Below are positions 36,918 to 47,111 of a stretch of 64,000 bases of DNA, piece after piece; within the stretch, counting starts at the first letter, position 1; each line of letters begins with the position of its first letter. The stretch covers positions 1-64,000 of the forward strand of contig NZ_LZZW01000025.1 in assembly GCF_014170375.1 (NCBI RefSeq), written 5' to 3'. A program made the position numbers and the translations under genes. A model generated the notes under the pieces. It had not been told where the DNA came from. It saw nothing but the letters and a program-made list of their open reading frames with translations, and ran no database searches. Source of the stretch: Variovorax sp. UMC13 (GTDB lineage: Bacteria; Pseudomonadota; Gammaproteobacteria; Burkholderiales; Burkholderiaceae_C).

Positions 36918-37540
36918 CGGCCGCCCCGCGCATCGGCGTCTTCGGCGGGGCCTTCGATCCACCGCACAACACCCATGTGGCGCTGGCATCGGCGGCGCTG
37001 ACGCAGCTGGGCCTGGCCGAACTGCGCGTCTTTCCCACCGGCGACGCCTGGCACAAGGCGCGTACGCTGAGCCCGGCGGCCGACCGCCTGGCGATGGCGC
37101 GCCTGGCCTTCGGCGGCCTGCCGGGCGTGGTGGTCGATGCGCGTGAAACGCGGCGCACCGGCCCCACCTACACCCTCGACACCTTGCGCGAGCTGCGGCG
37201 CGAATTCCCGGGCGCGCAGCCCGTGCTGATCATGGGCAGCGACCAGGCCGCGGCCTTGCCGCAATGGCACGGCTGGCAGGAGATCCTGGCCATTGCTATT
37301 GTTTCCATAGCTGAGCGGTTAGAATCCGCCGGCTCCGATGGATCGGCAACCCGCTTCGATCCACGGACGCTGCCCGGCCTTCCGGCCGCTGCGCGCTTCG
37401 AAACCCTCGAATTGCCCCCGGCCGACACCAGTGCCACCGACATCCGCGCCCGTGCCGCACGCGGCGAGGACATCGGCCCGCTGGTTCCCGCCGCCGTTGC
37501 GCGCTATATTGACCAACACCACCTCTACGCCCCTGCCTGA
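36908..37540 (+). CDS. nadD: nicotinate-nucleotide adenylyltransferase
   Basis: This 210-residue enzyme adenylates nicotinate mononucleotide in NAD synthesis. It has the nucleotidyltransferase motif [26 protein letters not shown], and a degenerate [14 protein letters not shown] for the family's SSTxIR segment. The first motif ends HNTH where most have HxGH, as is common in NadD. A local region around 37300-37320 is noticeably less GC-rich, but the reading frame is intact. It overlaps hemF by 10 bases and rsfS by one. Confidence 0.95.
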   Translation: MAVTAAPRIGVFGGAFDPPHNTHVALASAALTQLGLAELRVFPTGDAWHKARTLSPAADRLAMARLAFGGLPGVVVDARETRRTGPTYTLDTLRELRREFPGAQPVLIMGSDQAAALPQWHGWQEILAIAIVSIAERLESAGSDGSATRFDPRTLPGLPAAARFETLELPPADTSATDIRARAARGEDIGPLVPAAVARYIDQHHLYAPA

Positions 37541-38217
37541 TGACCACTGAAGCCGCCGCCAAGAAAGACACCCAGAAACTCCAGCGAGCCATCGTCGACG
37601 GGCTCGAAGACGTCAAGGCGCAGGACATCCAGGTTTTCGACACCGAGCATCTGTCACCGCTGTTCGAGCGCGTGATCGTCGCCTCGGGCACCTCGAACCG
37701 CCAGACCAAGGCGCTGGCCGCCAGCGTGCGCGACGCGGTGCGCGAGGCGGGCTTCCCCAAGCCGCGCGTCGAGGGTGAAGGCAACGGCGAGTGGATCATC
37801 GTGGACTGCGGCGCCGCGGTCGCGCACATCATGCAGCCGGCGATCCGCCAGTACTACCACCTCGAGGAAATCTGGGGCGACAAGCCGGTGCGCACCAAGC
37901 TGGGCGCCGCCAAGCCCGCCGCCGCGGTGAGCGAGGAGGCCGAGGAAAAGAAGAAGCCCGCGCCCGCCAAGACGCTGCGCCGCGCGAGCGCCGCCAAGAC
38001 CGCGATCCGCGCGGCCGAGCAGGCGGCCAAGGCCGAGAAGGAAAAGGCCAAGCCCGCACGCAAGACCGCGAGCCGCAAGACGACCGGCGCCGCCGCGGCC
38101 CCGGCCAAGAAGATCCCGGTGAAGAAGATCGGCAAGCCGCCGGCGAAGAAGGCCGCCGCCAAGAAGGCACCGGCCAAGAAGGCGCCCGCGCGCAAGACCG
38201 CTCCGCGCAGCAAATGA
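37540..38217 (+). CDS. rsfS: ribosomal silencing factor RsfS with a Lys/Ala-rich histone H1-like tail
   Basis: Residues 10-122 form the RsfS/Iojap domain ([49 protein letters not shown]), which binds ribosomal protein L14 and blocks subunit joining in starvation. Residues 123-225 are an unstructured basic tail of repeated KKA/PAKK units, such as [14 protein letters not shown], ending in SK. Typical RsfS proteins are 105-130 residues, so the tail doubles the protein. It sits between nadD and rlmH, the usual neighbours, with a 4-base overlap at rlmH. The tail probably binds nucleic acid. Confidence 0.95.
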   Translation: MTTEAAAKKDTQKLQRAIVDGLEDVKAQDIQVFDTEHLSPLFERVIVASGTSNRQTKALAASVRDAVREAGFPKPRVEGEGNGEWIIVDCGAAVAHIMQPAIRQYYHLEEIWGDKPVRTKLGAAKPAAAVSEEAEEKKKPAPAKTLRRASAAKTAIRAAEQAAKAEKEKAKPARKTASRKTTGAAAAPAKKIPVKKIGKPPAKKAAAKKAPAKKAPARKTAPRSK

Positions 38218-38681
38218 AGCTGCTGGTGGTCGCGGTCGGGCAACGCATGCCCGACTGGGCGCAGACCGCCTGGGACGACTACGCCAAGCGCTTCCCGCCC
38301 GAGATCAAGCTCGAGCTGCGCGCCGTCAAGACCGAGCCGCGCGGTTCCAAGACCCTCGAGACGCTCTACGCCGCCGAGCGCGAGCGCATCGAGGCCGCCA
38401 TCGCGCGCGGCATGCGCATCGTGGTGCTCGACGAACGCGGCACCGCGCTCACCACCAAGGCTCTGGCCACGCGGCTGCGCACCTGGCAGGAGGAGAGCGA
38501 CGACGTCGCGCTGGTGATCGGCGGCCCCGACGGGCTCGACCCGGCCTTCAAGGCCGCGGCCCACGAACGCATCCGGCTGTCCGACCTGACGCTGCCGCAC
38601 GCCATGGCGCGCGTGCTGCTGGTCGAGCAGCTCTACCGTGCCTGGTCGGTCAACGCCGGCCATCCCTACCATCGCGAATGA
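38214..38681 (+). CDS. rlmH: 23S rRNA (pseudouridine1915-N3)-methyltransferase
   Basis: This 155-residue SPOUT methyltransferase shows [13 protein letters not shown] at its start, [13 protein letters not shown] (SAM site) and [18 protein letters not shown] near its end, exactly as in E. coli RlmH (155 residues). It modifies pseudouridine 1915 in helix 69 of 23S rRNA as a homodimer. It overlaps the rsfS stop by 4 bases, preserving the widespread rsfS-rlmH pair. Confidence 0.97.
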   Translation: MKLLVVAVGQRMPDWAQTAWDDYAKRFPPEIKLELRAVKTEPRGSKTLETLYAAERERIEAAIARGMRIVVLDERGTALTTKALATRLRTWQEESDDVALVIGGPDGLDPAFKAAAHERIRLSDLTLPHAMARVLLVEQLYRAWSVNAGHPYHRE

Positions 38682-38736
38682 GCGCGGCGCCCGACGTGCT
38701 TCCGGCACGCCCGCCGCGCCGTGCGGAAGTGATCGA

Positions 38737-39345
38737 ATGAGCGACGCCTTTCTCTACCTCGCCTCCCAAAGCCCGCGCCGCGCCCAGTTGCTGGGCCAGC
38801 TCGGCGTGCGCCATGAACTGCTGCTGGCCGCGCCCGACGAAGACGCCGAAGCGCTCGAAGCCGTGCGGCCGGGCGAATCGCCCACCGCCTATGTGCAGCG
38901 CGTGACCGCCCTCAAGCTCGACGCCGCCGTGGCACGCCACCGCCGCCTGGGCCTGCCGGCCGCGCCCATCCTGTGCGCCGACACCACGGTCGCGCTGGGC
39001 CGCGACATCCTGGGCAAGCCCGCGGACGCCAGGGATGCCGAGCGCATGCTGGCCCGCCTGGCCGGCACCACCCACCGCGTGCTCACGGCCGTGGCCGTAC
39101 AGAAGGGCCGCAGCCGGCATGCGGCGCTCAACGTGTCGCGGGTGCGTTTCGCGCCCATGACCCGCGCGCAGATCGCACGCTACGTCGCCAGCGGCGAGCC
39201 GCTGGGCAAGGCCGGGGCCTATGGCATCCAGGGCGCGGCCGCGGCCTTCGTCGAACACATCGGCGGCTCCTATTCGGGCATCATGGGACTGCCCATGTTC
39301 GAGACCGCCGCGCTGCTGCGCAGCGTCGGCCTGCTCAAAAGCTAA
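38737..39345 (+). CDS. Maf-family nucleoside triphosphate pyrophosphatase (YhdE type)
   Basis: This 202-residue protein has the Maf motifs [21 protein letters not shown] and [22 protein letters not shown]. The last block is typical of the dTTP/UTP pyrophosphatase (YhdE) branch rather than the m7GTP branch. It hydrolyses non-canonical or excess nucleotides to monophosphates. ATG 38737 is the homology-supported start; a GTG at 38638 inside rlmH would add 33 unrelated residues. It is followed by a G-rich repeat and then rng. Confidence 0.93.
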   Translation: MSDAFLYLASQSPRRAQLLGQLGVRHELLLAAPDEDAEALEAVRPGESPTAYVQRVTALKLDAAVARHRRLGLPAAPILCADTTVALGRDILGKPADARDAERMLARLAGTTHRVLTAVAVQKGRSRHAALNVSRVRFAPMTRAQIARYVASGEPLGKAGAYGIQGAAAAFVEHIGGSYSGIMGLPMFETAALLRSVGLLKS

Positions 39346-39414
39346 CCATGACGCTGCCTTTGTCCATCTCCATCTTCATGCCAGGGCCGCCGCAGATCCG
39401 GCTCTGCCGGTCTG

Positions 39415-39483
39415 CCAGCGGCGCCCCCGGGAGGGGGAGGGCGAAGCGACACGCAGTGCGCGAAGCCTGGGGGAGAGTCTGAC
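39415..39483. repeat. G-rich intergenic repeat-like sequence before rng
   Basis: The 138-bp gap between maf and rng contains CGCCCCCGGGAGGGGGAGGGCG followed by a stretch with alternating GCGAAGC/GTGCGCGAAGC units and CTGGGGGAGA ending just before the rng start. It looks like another class of mobile-type intergenic palindrome seen in Comamonadaceae. That family link is from memory and only one copy is seen here. Confidence 0.45.
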
Positions 39484-41007
<1,524 letters not shown>

Positions 41008-41016
41008 CCACCCCGG

Positions 41017-41042
41017 TGGCGGCTCACTTCGTGTAGCCGCCA
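41017..41042 (+). terminator. Hairpin after rng (possible terminator or repeat arm)
   Basis: TGGCGGCT-N10-AGCCGCCA is a perfect 8-bp inverted repeat starting 10 bp after the rng stop. No U-tract follows. Two further hairpins, CCCCT-ca-AGGGG and CCGGC-aaa-GCCGG, lie just beyond, so this may be part of a composite intergenic repeat rather than a simple terminator. Confidence 0.45.
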
Positions 41043-41044
41043 TC

Positions 41045-41122
41045 CCCTCAAGGGGCCACACTGGCGGCCCGGCAAAGCCGGTTCCGCGGCGTTTCACGAA
41101 CGGGCGTGGCTTCGCCCGCCTG
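41045..41122. repeat. Composite palindromic intergenic element between rng and the msbA-like gene
   Basis: Three nested palindromes are packed here: CCCCTcaAGGGG, CCGGCaaaGCCGG and GGGCGtggcttCGCCC. The gap is between convergent genes, so the element could act as a bidirectional terminator. The sequence style recalls intergenic repeats I associate with Variovorax and Acidovorax genomes. A second copy is not present in the window. Confidence 0.45.
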
Positions 41123-41125
41123 GGG

Positions 41126-42910
41126 TCAGATCGTCGGGGTTTGACCGGGCGGGGTCGTGCTGACTGCGCGCGTCTGCAGTCGCGCATACAGGCCATCGAG
41201 CGCCATGAGCTGCGCGTGGCTGCCCTGTTCGGCGATGCGCCCCTGCTCCATCACGACGATGCGGTCGGCGTGCTGGATGGTCGACAAGCGGTGGGCGACG
41301 ATCAGCGTGGTGCGGCCCTGCATCAGGCGCTGCAGGGCCTCCTGCACCAGGCGCTCGGAGCCGGTGTCGAGCGCGGAAGTCGCTTCGTCCAGCAGCAGGA
41401 TGGGCGCGTCCTTGTAGAGCGCGCGGGCGATGGCCAGGCGCTGGCGCTGCCCGCCCGAGAGCTGGGTCGCGTTGTGGCCCAGCACGGTGTCGATGCCGTT
41501 CGGCAGTCCCGCGACATGCTCGCTCAGGTTGGCCGCGGCCACGCAATGGGCCACGCGCTCTCGGTCGATCTCGCCGCCCAGCGCCACGTTGGCGGCCAGC
41601 GTGTCGTTGAACATCACCACGTCCTGGCTCACCATCGCGAACTGCGTGCGCAGGCTGCCCAGTTGCCAGGCGTCGAGCGGCTGGCCGTCGAGCAGCACCT
41701 GGCCGCTGGTGGGGAGCACGAACCGCGGCAGCAGGTTGACCAGCGTGGTCTTGCCCGAGCCCGAGGGGCCGACGAAGGCCACGATCTCGCCCGGCGCGAT
41801 CGACAGGTCGATGCCGTCGAGCGCGGCGGCTTCCTCCTCGCCGCGGTAGCGCACCTGCACCTTGCGCAGCTCGATCCGGCCTTCGGCGCGCGGCACGGCA
41901 TGGCTGCCACCGGTCTCGGAGGCCACCTCGTCGATCAGGGTCACGCCGCGCTCCAGCGCCGCCAGGCCGCGCGTGATCGGGTTGGCCATGTCGGCCAGCC
42001 GGCGGATCGGCGCGATCAGCATCAGCATGGCGGTGATGTAGGCCACGAAGCCGCCCACGGTCAGCGCCTGTTCGTTGCTCTGCCACAGCGCGATCATCAC
42101 CACCACCGACAGCGCCACCGAGGCCAGCAGCTGGGTCAGCGGCGTCATCGCGGCCGAGGCGATGGTCGATTTCACGGCCAGCCGGTTCAAGGTGCGGCTC
42201 AGGTGCTCGAAACGCGTGGTCTGGTGGGTCTGGGCGCCGTGCAGCCGCACCATGCGGTGCGCGAGCACGTTCTCCTCCACCACGTAGGCCAGGTCGTCGG
42301 TGGCGGTCTGGCCCAGGCGCGTGAGGTGATAGAGCCGTTTGGACAGCACCTTCATGATCCAGGCCACGCCGGGCACCAGCACACCCACGATCAGCGTGAG
42401 CTTCCAGTTGAGGTAGACCAGGTAGAAGAGCAGGGCGATCAAGGTGAAGCCGTCCCGCGTGAGGCCCAGCAGCGCCTGCACCAGCAGCATCGAGCCGGTC
42501 TGCACCTCGTAGACCACGGTGTTCGACAGCGCGCTGGCCGACTGGCGCGAGAACAGCGCCAGCTCGGCCGTGAGCAGGCGCTCGAACAGCACGCGGCGCA
42601 GGCGCTGCATGCCGTCGTTGGCGATGCGCGCGAGCGCATATTGCGAGACGAACTGGGCCAGTCCGCGCACTGCGAACAGCAGGATGATCGCGGCCGGCAC
42701 CGTCCACAGCGCCAGCTGGCCGCGGCTGAAGCCCCGGTCGAGCAGGGGCTTGAGAAGGGCCGGCATCAGGGGTTCGGTGAGGGCGGCCAGGATGGCGGCC
42801 CCGATGGCCAGGGACCACCAGCGGCGCGAGCCCCCGAACCAGCTCATCAGTCGGGCGAGGCGTCGCGTCAAGGGGGGACGCACGGTGTCACCGGTAGGGG
42901 AAGGCTGCAT
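41126..42910 (-). CDS. msbA: MsbA-like lipid A/lipid flippase ABC transporter
   Basis: This 594-residue half-transporter has six transmembrane helices in residues 1-330 and an ATPase domain with Walker A GPSGSGKTT, Q-loop MVSQDVVMFNDT, signature LSGGQRQRLAIARAL, Walker B ILLLDEATSALD and the switch His in VAHRLST. The arrangement and length match MsbA (about 580), which flips lipid A core across the inner membrane. ATG 42910 is preferred over upstream codons of the same frame. It is divergent from tolB, with 167 bp between them. A general multidrug or lipid exporter is the alternative. Confidence 0.87.
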   Translation of the reverse strand: MQPSPTGDTVRPPLTRRLARLMSWFGGSRRWWSLAIGAAILAALTEPLMPALLKPLLDRGFSRGQLALWTVPAAIILLFAVRGLAQFVSQYALARIANDGMQRLRRVLFERLLTAELALFSRQSASALSNTVVYEVQTGSMLLVQALLGLTRDGFTLIALLFYLVYLNWKLTLIVGVLVPGVAWIMKVLSKRLYHLTRLGQTATDDLAYVVEENVLAHRMVRLHGAQTHQTTRFEHLSRTLNRLAVKSTIASAAMTPLTQLLASVALSVVVMIALWQSNEQALTVGGFVAYITAMLMLIAPIRRLADMANPITRGLAALERGVTLIDEVASETGGSHAVPRAEGRIELRKVQVRYRGEEEAAALDGIDLSIAPGEIVAFVGPSGSGKTTLVNLLPRFVLPTSGQVLLDGQPLDAWQLGSLRTQFAMVSQDVVMFNDTLAANVALGGEIDRERVAHCVAAANLSEHVAGLPNGIDTVLGHNATQLSGGQRQRLAIARALYKDAPILLLDEATSALDTGSERLVQEALQRLMQGRTTLIVAHRLSTIQHADRIVVMEQGRIAEQGSHAQLMALDGLYARLQTRAVSTTPPGQTPTI

Positions 42911-43077
42911 GGCGGCGGATTCTACGGGCGCGCTCCATGGCAATTTTTTTGTAGGCGCAAGCAGATGGCTTGGCACGATTCCCGAGGAATCGCCGCGCAA
43001 TGTGTACCATCGCGGTTTGCCGACGCCCGGTAGAAACCCTCGGTGAAACTTTGTCGCCGAAAACCTCTCCGAACTGC

Positions 43078-44394
43078 ATGAAAAAGCTGCTGCCCGTTCC
43101 CGCCTTGCCTCCTTCTTCATCATTCAACGCCCGTCGCACCCTGGTTGCGGCCCTGGCTGCCTCTCCCCTGATCCCCGCCCTGGCCCAGTTCCGGGTCGAG
43201 GTGTCGGGCGTGGGCCTGACGCAGTTGCCGATCGCGCTGGTGCCCTTCAAGGGCCAGGACGCCTCGCCGCAGAAGATCTCGGCCATCGTGCAGGCCGACC
43301 TGGAGCGCAGCGGCCAGTTCCGTGGCGTCGATGCGTCGGGCCAGGCGCTCGACGAAGCCTCGCGCCCGGACCTGACGCTGTGGCGTCAGCGCACCGCCGA
43401 TTCGCTGGTGGTGGGCAGCGTGAGCAAGCTGGCCGACGGCCGCTTCGATGTGCGCTTCCGCCTCTGGGACGTGGTGCGCGGCCAGGACCTGGGCGGCCAG
43501 AGCTACACCGTGCCCCAGGGCGACCTGCGGCTCGCATCGCACCGCATCGCCGACTACGTCTATGAAAAGCTGACCGGCGAGAAGGGCATCTTCTCGACCC
43601 GCATCGCCTACGTGACCAAGAGCGGCAGCCGCTACAACCTGTGGGTGGCCGATGCCGACGGCGAAAACTCGCAGGCCGCGCTGGCCAGCCCCGAACCCAT
43701 CATCTCGCCCGTCTGGTCGTCCAACGGTACGCAACTGGCCTACGTGTCCTTCGAGTCGCGCAAGCCGGTGGTCTACGTGCACAACGTCTCGAGCGGCCAA
43801 CGCCGCCTGCTGGCCAACTTCCGCGGCTCCAACAGCGCGCCGGCCTGGGCGCCCGACGGCAACTCGCTGGCCGTCACGCTGAGCCGCGACGGCGGTTCGC
43901 AGCTCTACACGATCCCGGCCAGCGGCGGCGAGCCACGCCGGCTCACCCAGAGCAACAGCATCGACACCGAGCCGGTGTTCTCGGCCGACGGCAGCACGAT
44001 CTACTTCGTGAGCGACCGCGGCGGTGCACCGCAGATCTACAAGATGGGTGCCAGCGGAGGCGCGCCGACGCGCGTCACCTTCAGCGGCACTTACAACATT
44101 TCACCTTCTGTCAGCGGGGATGGCCGGTGGTTGGCCTACATTTCCCGCGTAGGCGGCGCCTTCAAACTCCACGTGATGGAGTTGGCGACCGGCAACGTGA
44201 CCGCCATCACCGACACCTCGGCCGACGAGAGCCCGAGCTTTGCCCCCAACAGCAAACTCATCGTCTATGCAACGCAGCTGCAAGGCCGCGAAGCGCTGAT
44301 GACGACCACGCTGGACGGGAAGATCAAGGCGCGGCTCGCCGGCCAGGCAGGCGACATCCGGGAACCGGACTGGGGTCCGTTCCAAAAGCAATGA
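43078..44394 (+). CDS. tolB: Tol-Pal system protein TolB
   Basis: This 438-residue periplasmic protein has a signal peptide ending SPLIPALA, an N-terminal alpha/beta domain that can bind Pal or TolA, and a six-bladed propeller with repeated blocks such as SPVWSSNGTQLAYVS, APAWAPDGNSLAV and EPVFSADGSTIYFVSD. TolB links Pal to the inner-membrane TolQRA motor during outer-membrane constriction. tolQRA are not upstream here; the neighbour on that side is the msbA-like gene. pal follows after 19 bp. Confidence 0.96.
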   Translation: MKKLLPVPALPPSSSFNARRTLVAALAASPLIPALAQFRVEVSGVGLTQLPIALVPFKGQDASPQKISAIVQADLERSGQFRGVDASGQALDEASRPDLTLWRQRTADSLVVGSVSKLADGRFDVRFRLWDVVRGQDLGGQSYTVPQGDLRLASHRIADYVYEKLTGEKGIFSTRIAYVTKSGSRYNLWVADADGENSQAALASPEPIISPVWSSNGTQLAYVSFESRKPVVYVHNVSSGQRRLLANFRGSNSAPAWAPDGNSLAVTLSRDGGSQLYTIPASGGEPRRLTQSNSIDTEPVFSADGSTIYFVSDRGGAPQIYKMGASGGAPTRVTFSGTYNISPSVSGDGRWLAYISRVGGAFKLHVMELATGNVTAITDTSADESPSFAPNSKLIVYATQLQGREALMTTTLDGKIKARLAGQAGDIREPDWGPFQKQ

Positions 44395-44413
44395 TTCACT
44401 TGAGGAGTTCGAA

Positions 44414-44938
44414 ATGTTGAAACGTACGCTCTATTCGCTGGCCATCGTGGCCCTCATCGCTGGCTGCTCTTCGGGCACGAAGCTGAACGACACCCCCGTG
44501 GTGGACAGCACCGGTGGCACCGGCCAAGGCTCCGGCAGTGGCGGCGCGGCCAGCGGTGTGGCGCCTGTCACCATCGATCCGAACGCGCAAAACGCGGCCG
44601 GCCCGGTCGGTGTCGCTCGCATCGTCTACTTCGATTACGACAGCTACACGGTCAAGCCCGACTACCAGGCGGTGATCGACGGCCACGCCCGTTTCCTGAA
44701 GGCCAACGCGCAGCGCCGCATCTCGATCGAAGGTCATACCGACGAACGTGGCGGCCGCGAATACAACCTGGCCCTGGGCCAGAAGCGTTCGGAAGCCGTG
44801 CGTCGTGCGCTGACCCTGCTGGGTGTCAACGACAACCAGATCGAAGCCGTGAGCTTCGGCAAGGAAAAGCCCGCTGCCCAAGGTTCCGGTGAGTCGGTGT
44901 GGGCGCAGAACCGCCGCGCCGAGATCACCTACCGTTGA
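44414..44938 (+). CDS. pal: peptidoglycan-associated lipoprotein Pal
   Basis: This 174-residue outer-membrane lipoprotein has a lipobox LIAGC with lipidated Cys18, a Gly/Ser/Thr-rich linker to about residue 60 and an OmpA-like peptidoglycan-binding domain (VYFDYDSYTVKPD, IEGHTDERGGREYNLALGQ, AQNRRAEI). It anchors the outer membrane to peptidoglycan and interacts with TolB. A GAGGAG sits about 10 bp upstream of the start. Its stop overlaps the cpoB start by one base. Confidence 0.97.
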   Translation: MLKRTLYSLAIVALIAGCSSGTKLNDTPVVDSTGGTGQGSGSGGAASGVAPVTIDPNAQNAAGPVGVARIVYFDYDSYTVKPDYQAVIDGHARFLKANAQRRISIEGHTDERGGREYNLALGQKRSEAVRRALTLLGVNDNQIEAVSFGKEKPAAQGSGESVWAQNRRAEITYR

Positions 44939-45693
44939 TGATGCGCAGTCGTCTTGGCTTGCGCAGCGCGGCACTGGCGGCCGCGCTGGTCTGCATGTCC
45001 GTTGGCGCCAACGCGGCCTTGTTCGAGGATGACGAGGCGCGCCGCGCCATCCTCGACCTGCGCCAGCGGGTGGAAGCCATGCGCACGCAGACCGATCAGC
45101 GGCTCACCGAGGACAACGCGCAGTTGCGCCGCAGCCTGCTCGACCTGCAGAACCAGATCGAAGCCATGCGCGGCGACATGCAGCGCATGACCGGGCAGAA
45201 CGAGCAGCTGGCGCGCACCGTGTCCGAACTCCAGCAACGCCAGACCGATATCGACGATCGCATCAAGAAGAGCGAACCGTCGAAAGTCGCGGTCGACGGG
45301 CGCGAGTTCACGGCCGATCCGCGCGAGAAGGCCGACTTCGATGCGGCGCTGGGCGTGTTCCGCGGCGGGCAGTTCGCCCAGGCGCAGACCGCCTTCGCAG
45401 AGTTCGTGAAGCGCTATCCGCAGAGCGGCTACAACCCCTCGGCGCTGTTCTGGCTGGGCAACGCCCAGTATGCGACCCGCAACTACAACGAAGCGATCGC
45501 CAATTTCCGTTCGATGCTGTCGCTGGCACCCGACCATGCGAAGGCCCCCGAGGCCGTGCTGTCGATCGCCAATTGCCAGATCGAGCTGAAGGACACGCGC
45601 GCCGCACGGCGCACGCTGGAAGACCTCACCAAGGCCTACCCGCAGTCCGAAGCCGCACAAGCGGGCCGTGAGCGGCTGTCGCGCCTGAAGTAG
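44938..45693 (+). CDS. cpoB: cell division coordinator CpoB (YbgF)
   Basis: This 251-residue periplasmic protein has a signal peptide ending VGANA, a coiled-coil trimerisation segment at about residues 35-95 and C-terminal tetratricopeptide repeats (FDAALGVFRGGQFAQAQTAF, PSALFWLGNAQYATRNYNEA). CpoB couples Tol function to peptidoglycan synthesis at division. ATG 44938 overlaps the pal stop; the next ATG (44941) is equally possible. It closes the tolB-pal-cpoB operon. Confidence 0.95.
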   Translation: MMRSRLGLRSAALAAALVCMSVGANAALFEDDEARRAILDLRQRVEAMRTQTDQRLTEDNAQLRRSLLDLQNQIEAMRGDMQRMTGQNEQLARTVSELQQRQTDIDDRIKKSEPSKVAVDGREFTADPREKADFDAALGVFRGGQFAQAQTAFAEFVKRYPQSGYNPSALFWLGNAQYATRNYNEAIANFRSMLSLAPDHAKAPEAVLSIANCQIELKDTRAARRTLEDLTKAYPQSEAAQAGRERLSRLK

Positions 45694-45708
45694 GGCGGAC
45701 GGCTGCGC

Positions 45709-46524
45709 ATGGACCACGCCGAGCCCGTGCTCGCCCCGGTGGACGAGGTCGATGCGGCACGCCGCTTCGGCGGGCTCGAGCGCCTCTATGGCGTGCCGGG
45801 CGCGCGCCGCATCCGTGAGGCCCATGTGCTGGTGGCCGGCATCGGCGGCGTGGGGTCCTGGACCGTCGAGGCTTTGGCCCGCAGCGGTGTCGGGCGACTG
45901 ACGCTGGTCGACCTCGACCACATCGCCGAGTCCAACATCAATCGCCAGATCCACGCGCTGGCCTCGACCGTGGGCCAGGCCAAGGTGACGGCGATGCGCG
46001 AGCGCATCGCGCAGATCAACCCGGCCTGCGAGGTGCTGGCGATCGACGATTTCGTCGAGCCCGACAACTGGCTCCGGCTGGTGGCGGCCGCCGAACAGGC
46101 CGGTGGCCCCTTGAGCGCGGTCATCGACGCCTGCGACCAGGTGCGCGCCAAGGTGGCGATGGCCGCCTGGGCACGTGTCACGCGCACGCCCTTCGTCACG
46201 GTCGGTGCGGCCGGCGGCAAGCGCCACGCGCACCGGGTCGAGATCGAGGACCTGTCGCTGACCACGCACGACCCCTTGCTGGCACAGTTGCGCAATCGTC
46301 TGCGCAAGGAGCACGGCGCGCCGCGGGACGGCAAGAAGATCGGCGTGGCGTGCGTCTTCAGCCGCGAGAGCGTGGCGCCCCCCGATGCCTCCTGCGCGAT
46401 CGTCGATGGCGACGGTTCGCTCAACTGCCACGGCTACGGTTCGGTGGTCAGCGTGACCGCCACCTTCGGTCAATGTGCAGCCGGTTGGGTGATGGACAAA
46501 ATCGCCTCAAAGCTCGCGCTATAA
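45709..46524 (+). CDS. tcdA: tRNA cyclic N6-threonylcarbamoyladenosine synthase TcdA
   Basis: This 271-residue E1-like (ThiF/MoeB-fold) enzyme has the ATP-binding GIGGVGSWTVEALARSGVG near residues 45-63, VDLDHIAESNINRQ and the late NCHGYGSVVSVTATFG, all found in TcdA/CsdL. It dehydrates t6A37 in ANN-decoding tRNAs to its cyclic form. Its stop coincides with a -10-like TATAAT that probably drives the tRNA-Lys gene. An ANN-decoding tRNA, tRNA-Lys, lies 59 bp downstream. Confidence 0.93.
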   Translation: MDHAEPVLAPVDEVDAARRFGGLERLYGVPGARRIREAHVLVAGIGGVGSWTVEALARSGVGRLTLVDLDHIAESNINRQIHALASTVGQAKVTAMRERIAQINPACEVLAIDDFVEPDNWLRLVAAAEQAGGPLSAVIDACDQVRAKVAMAAWARVTRTPFVTVGAAGGKRHAHRVEIEDLSLTTHDPLLAQLRNRLRKEHGAPRDGKKIGVACVFSRESVAPPDASCAIVDGDGSLNCHGYGSVVSVTATFGQCAAGWVMDKIASKLAL

Positions 46525-46525
46525 T
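46520..46525 (+). promoter_or_regulatory. Candidate -10 element for tRNA-Lys
   Basis: TATAAT overlaps the tcdA stop codon and lies 58 bp before the tRNA. No convincing -35 hexamer is found at 16-18 bp; TGGACA at 46493-46498 is 21 bp away. A promoter here is likely because tRNA genes need strong starts, but the exact -35 is unresolved. Confidence 0.45.
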
Positions 46526-46583
46526 CGCAGGCTTTGCTGGATACGAAGCCGGCAAAAACACCAAGATCGATGCGAATCGATCC

Positions 46584-46659
46584 GGGACGTTAGCTCAGTT
46601 GGTAGAGCAGCGGACTTTTAATCCGTTTGTCGTGGGTTCGACCCCCGCACGTCCCACCA
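46584..46659 (+). tRNA. tRNA-Lys (anticodon UUU)
   Basis: The 76-nt gene includes an encoded CCA end. The acceptor arms GGGACGT and ACGTCCC pair fully, the D-arm has AGCTCAGTTGGTAGAGC, the anticodon loop CTTTTAA carries TTT at 46617-46619, and the T-arm contains GGGTTCGACCCC. All expected helices form. It decodes AAA/AAG and is a substrate for t6A and ct6A modification. Confidence 0.97.
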
Positions 46660-46668
46660 TCATTTTCT

Positions 46669-46691
46669 CGTTGCGCTGCAAGAGCGCAACG
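46669..46691 (+). terminator. Hairpin after tRNA-Lys
   Basis: CGTTGCGC-tgcaaga-GCGCAACG is a perfect 8-bp stem with a 7-nt loop, starting 10 bp after the tRNA. No T-run follows it. It is probably the 3' boundary of the tRNA transcript. Confidence 0.5.
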
Positions 46692-47111
46692 TGCCTCGGA
46701 ACCTTGCGGAACAGACTTCCCGCGATTCCCGGCTCCTGGCGCAACGGCCGGACTTTCTTCCCCACCTTGTGACGAATGCAGTGCGCTGTCGTGCCTTCGG
46801 TCGCACGATTGAGCAGTGATTGCGTGTCGCGTGTTCCGCGCCATCGTCAAGGTCGGCCGCGGCCTTGTTCGCCAAGACACTGCCGCACGCGGAGCCCGAC
46901 GGTCCCGACGTCCGGATCCATAACCGCGCTTTCAAACTGGACACCCCCTTTCGCGGGACGCCCATGACTCGAAGCCACTTGGATCTCACGCCCAAAGGGC
47001 TCCTGGCCGGAGTGACTAAAGTCATCCAGGCCCTTTCCCCGCACCCCTAGAATTTTCGTAGAGCGTCGCACCTGCGATGACAACCACAGCCCTACGGAAT
47101 ATTCCCGAAAC
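46692..47111. other. Gene-free stretch between tRNA-Lys and the DUF4892/OmpA gene
   Basis: No open frame here shows protein-like sequence, codon bias or a ribosome-binding site; the short frames are arginine/serine-rich shadows. The last 100 bp carry a palindrome and a -10-like site (see 47013-47053). The rest has no structure I can name. An sRNA is possible but unsupported. Confidence 0.5.
47013..47053 (+). promoter_or_regulatory. Candidate activator-dependent promoter of the DUF4892/OmpA gene
   Basis: The palindrome TGACT-aa-AGTCA (47013-47024) is centred about 41 bp ahead of the start point predicted from the -10-like TAGAAT at 47048-47053. No -35 hexamer is present. This is the layout of a class II activator site overlapping the -35 region. 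The regulator is unknown. Confidence 0.4.

Noticed and set aside
38080-38215. Short tandem-like repeat in the rsfS tail considered as a CRISPR or VNTR array
   Set aside because: The repetition is at codon level (Lys/Ala/Pro) inside an intact frame, with no spacers or constant repeat length.
41141-43033. 630-residue plus-strand open frame
   Set aside because: It is antisense to the MsbA-like gene, which has all ABC transporter motifs.
46590-46880. 96-residue minus-strand frame and others around the tRNA-Lys gene
   Set aside because: They read through the tRNA itself or lack codon bias and ribosome-binding sites.
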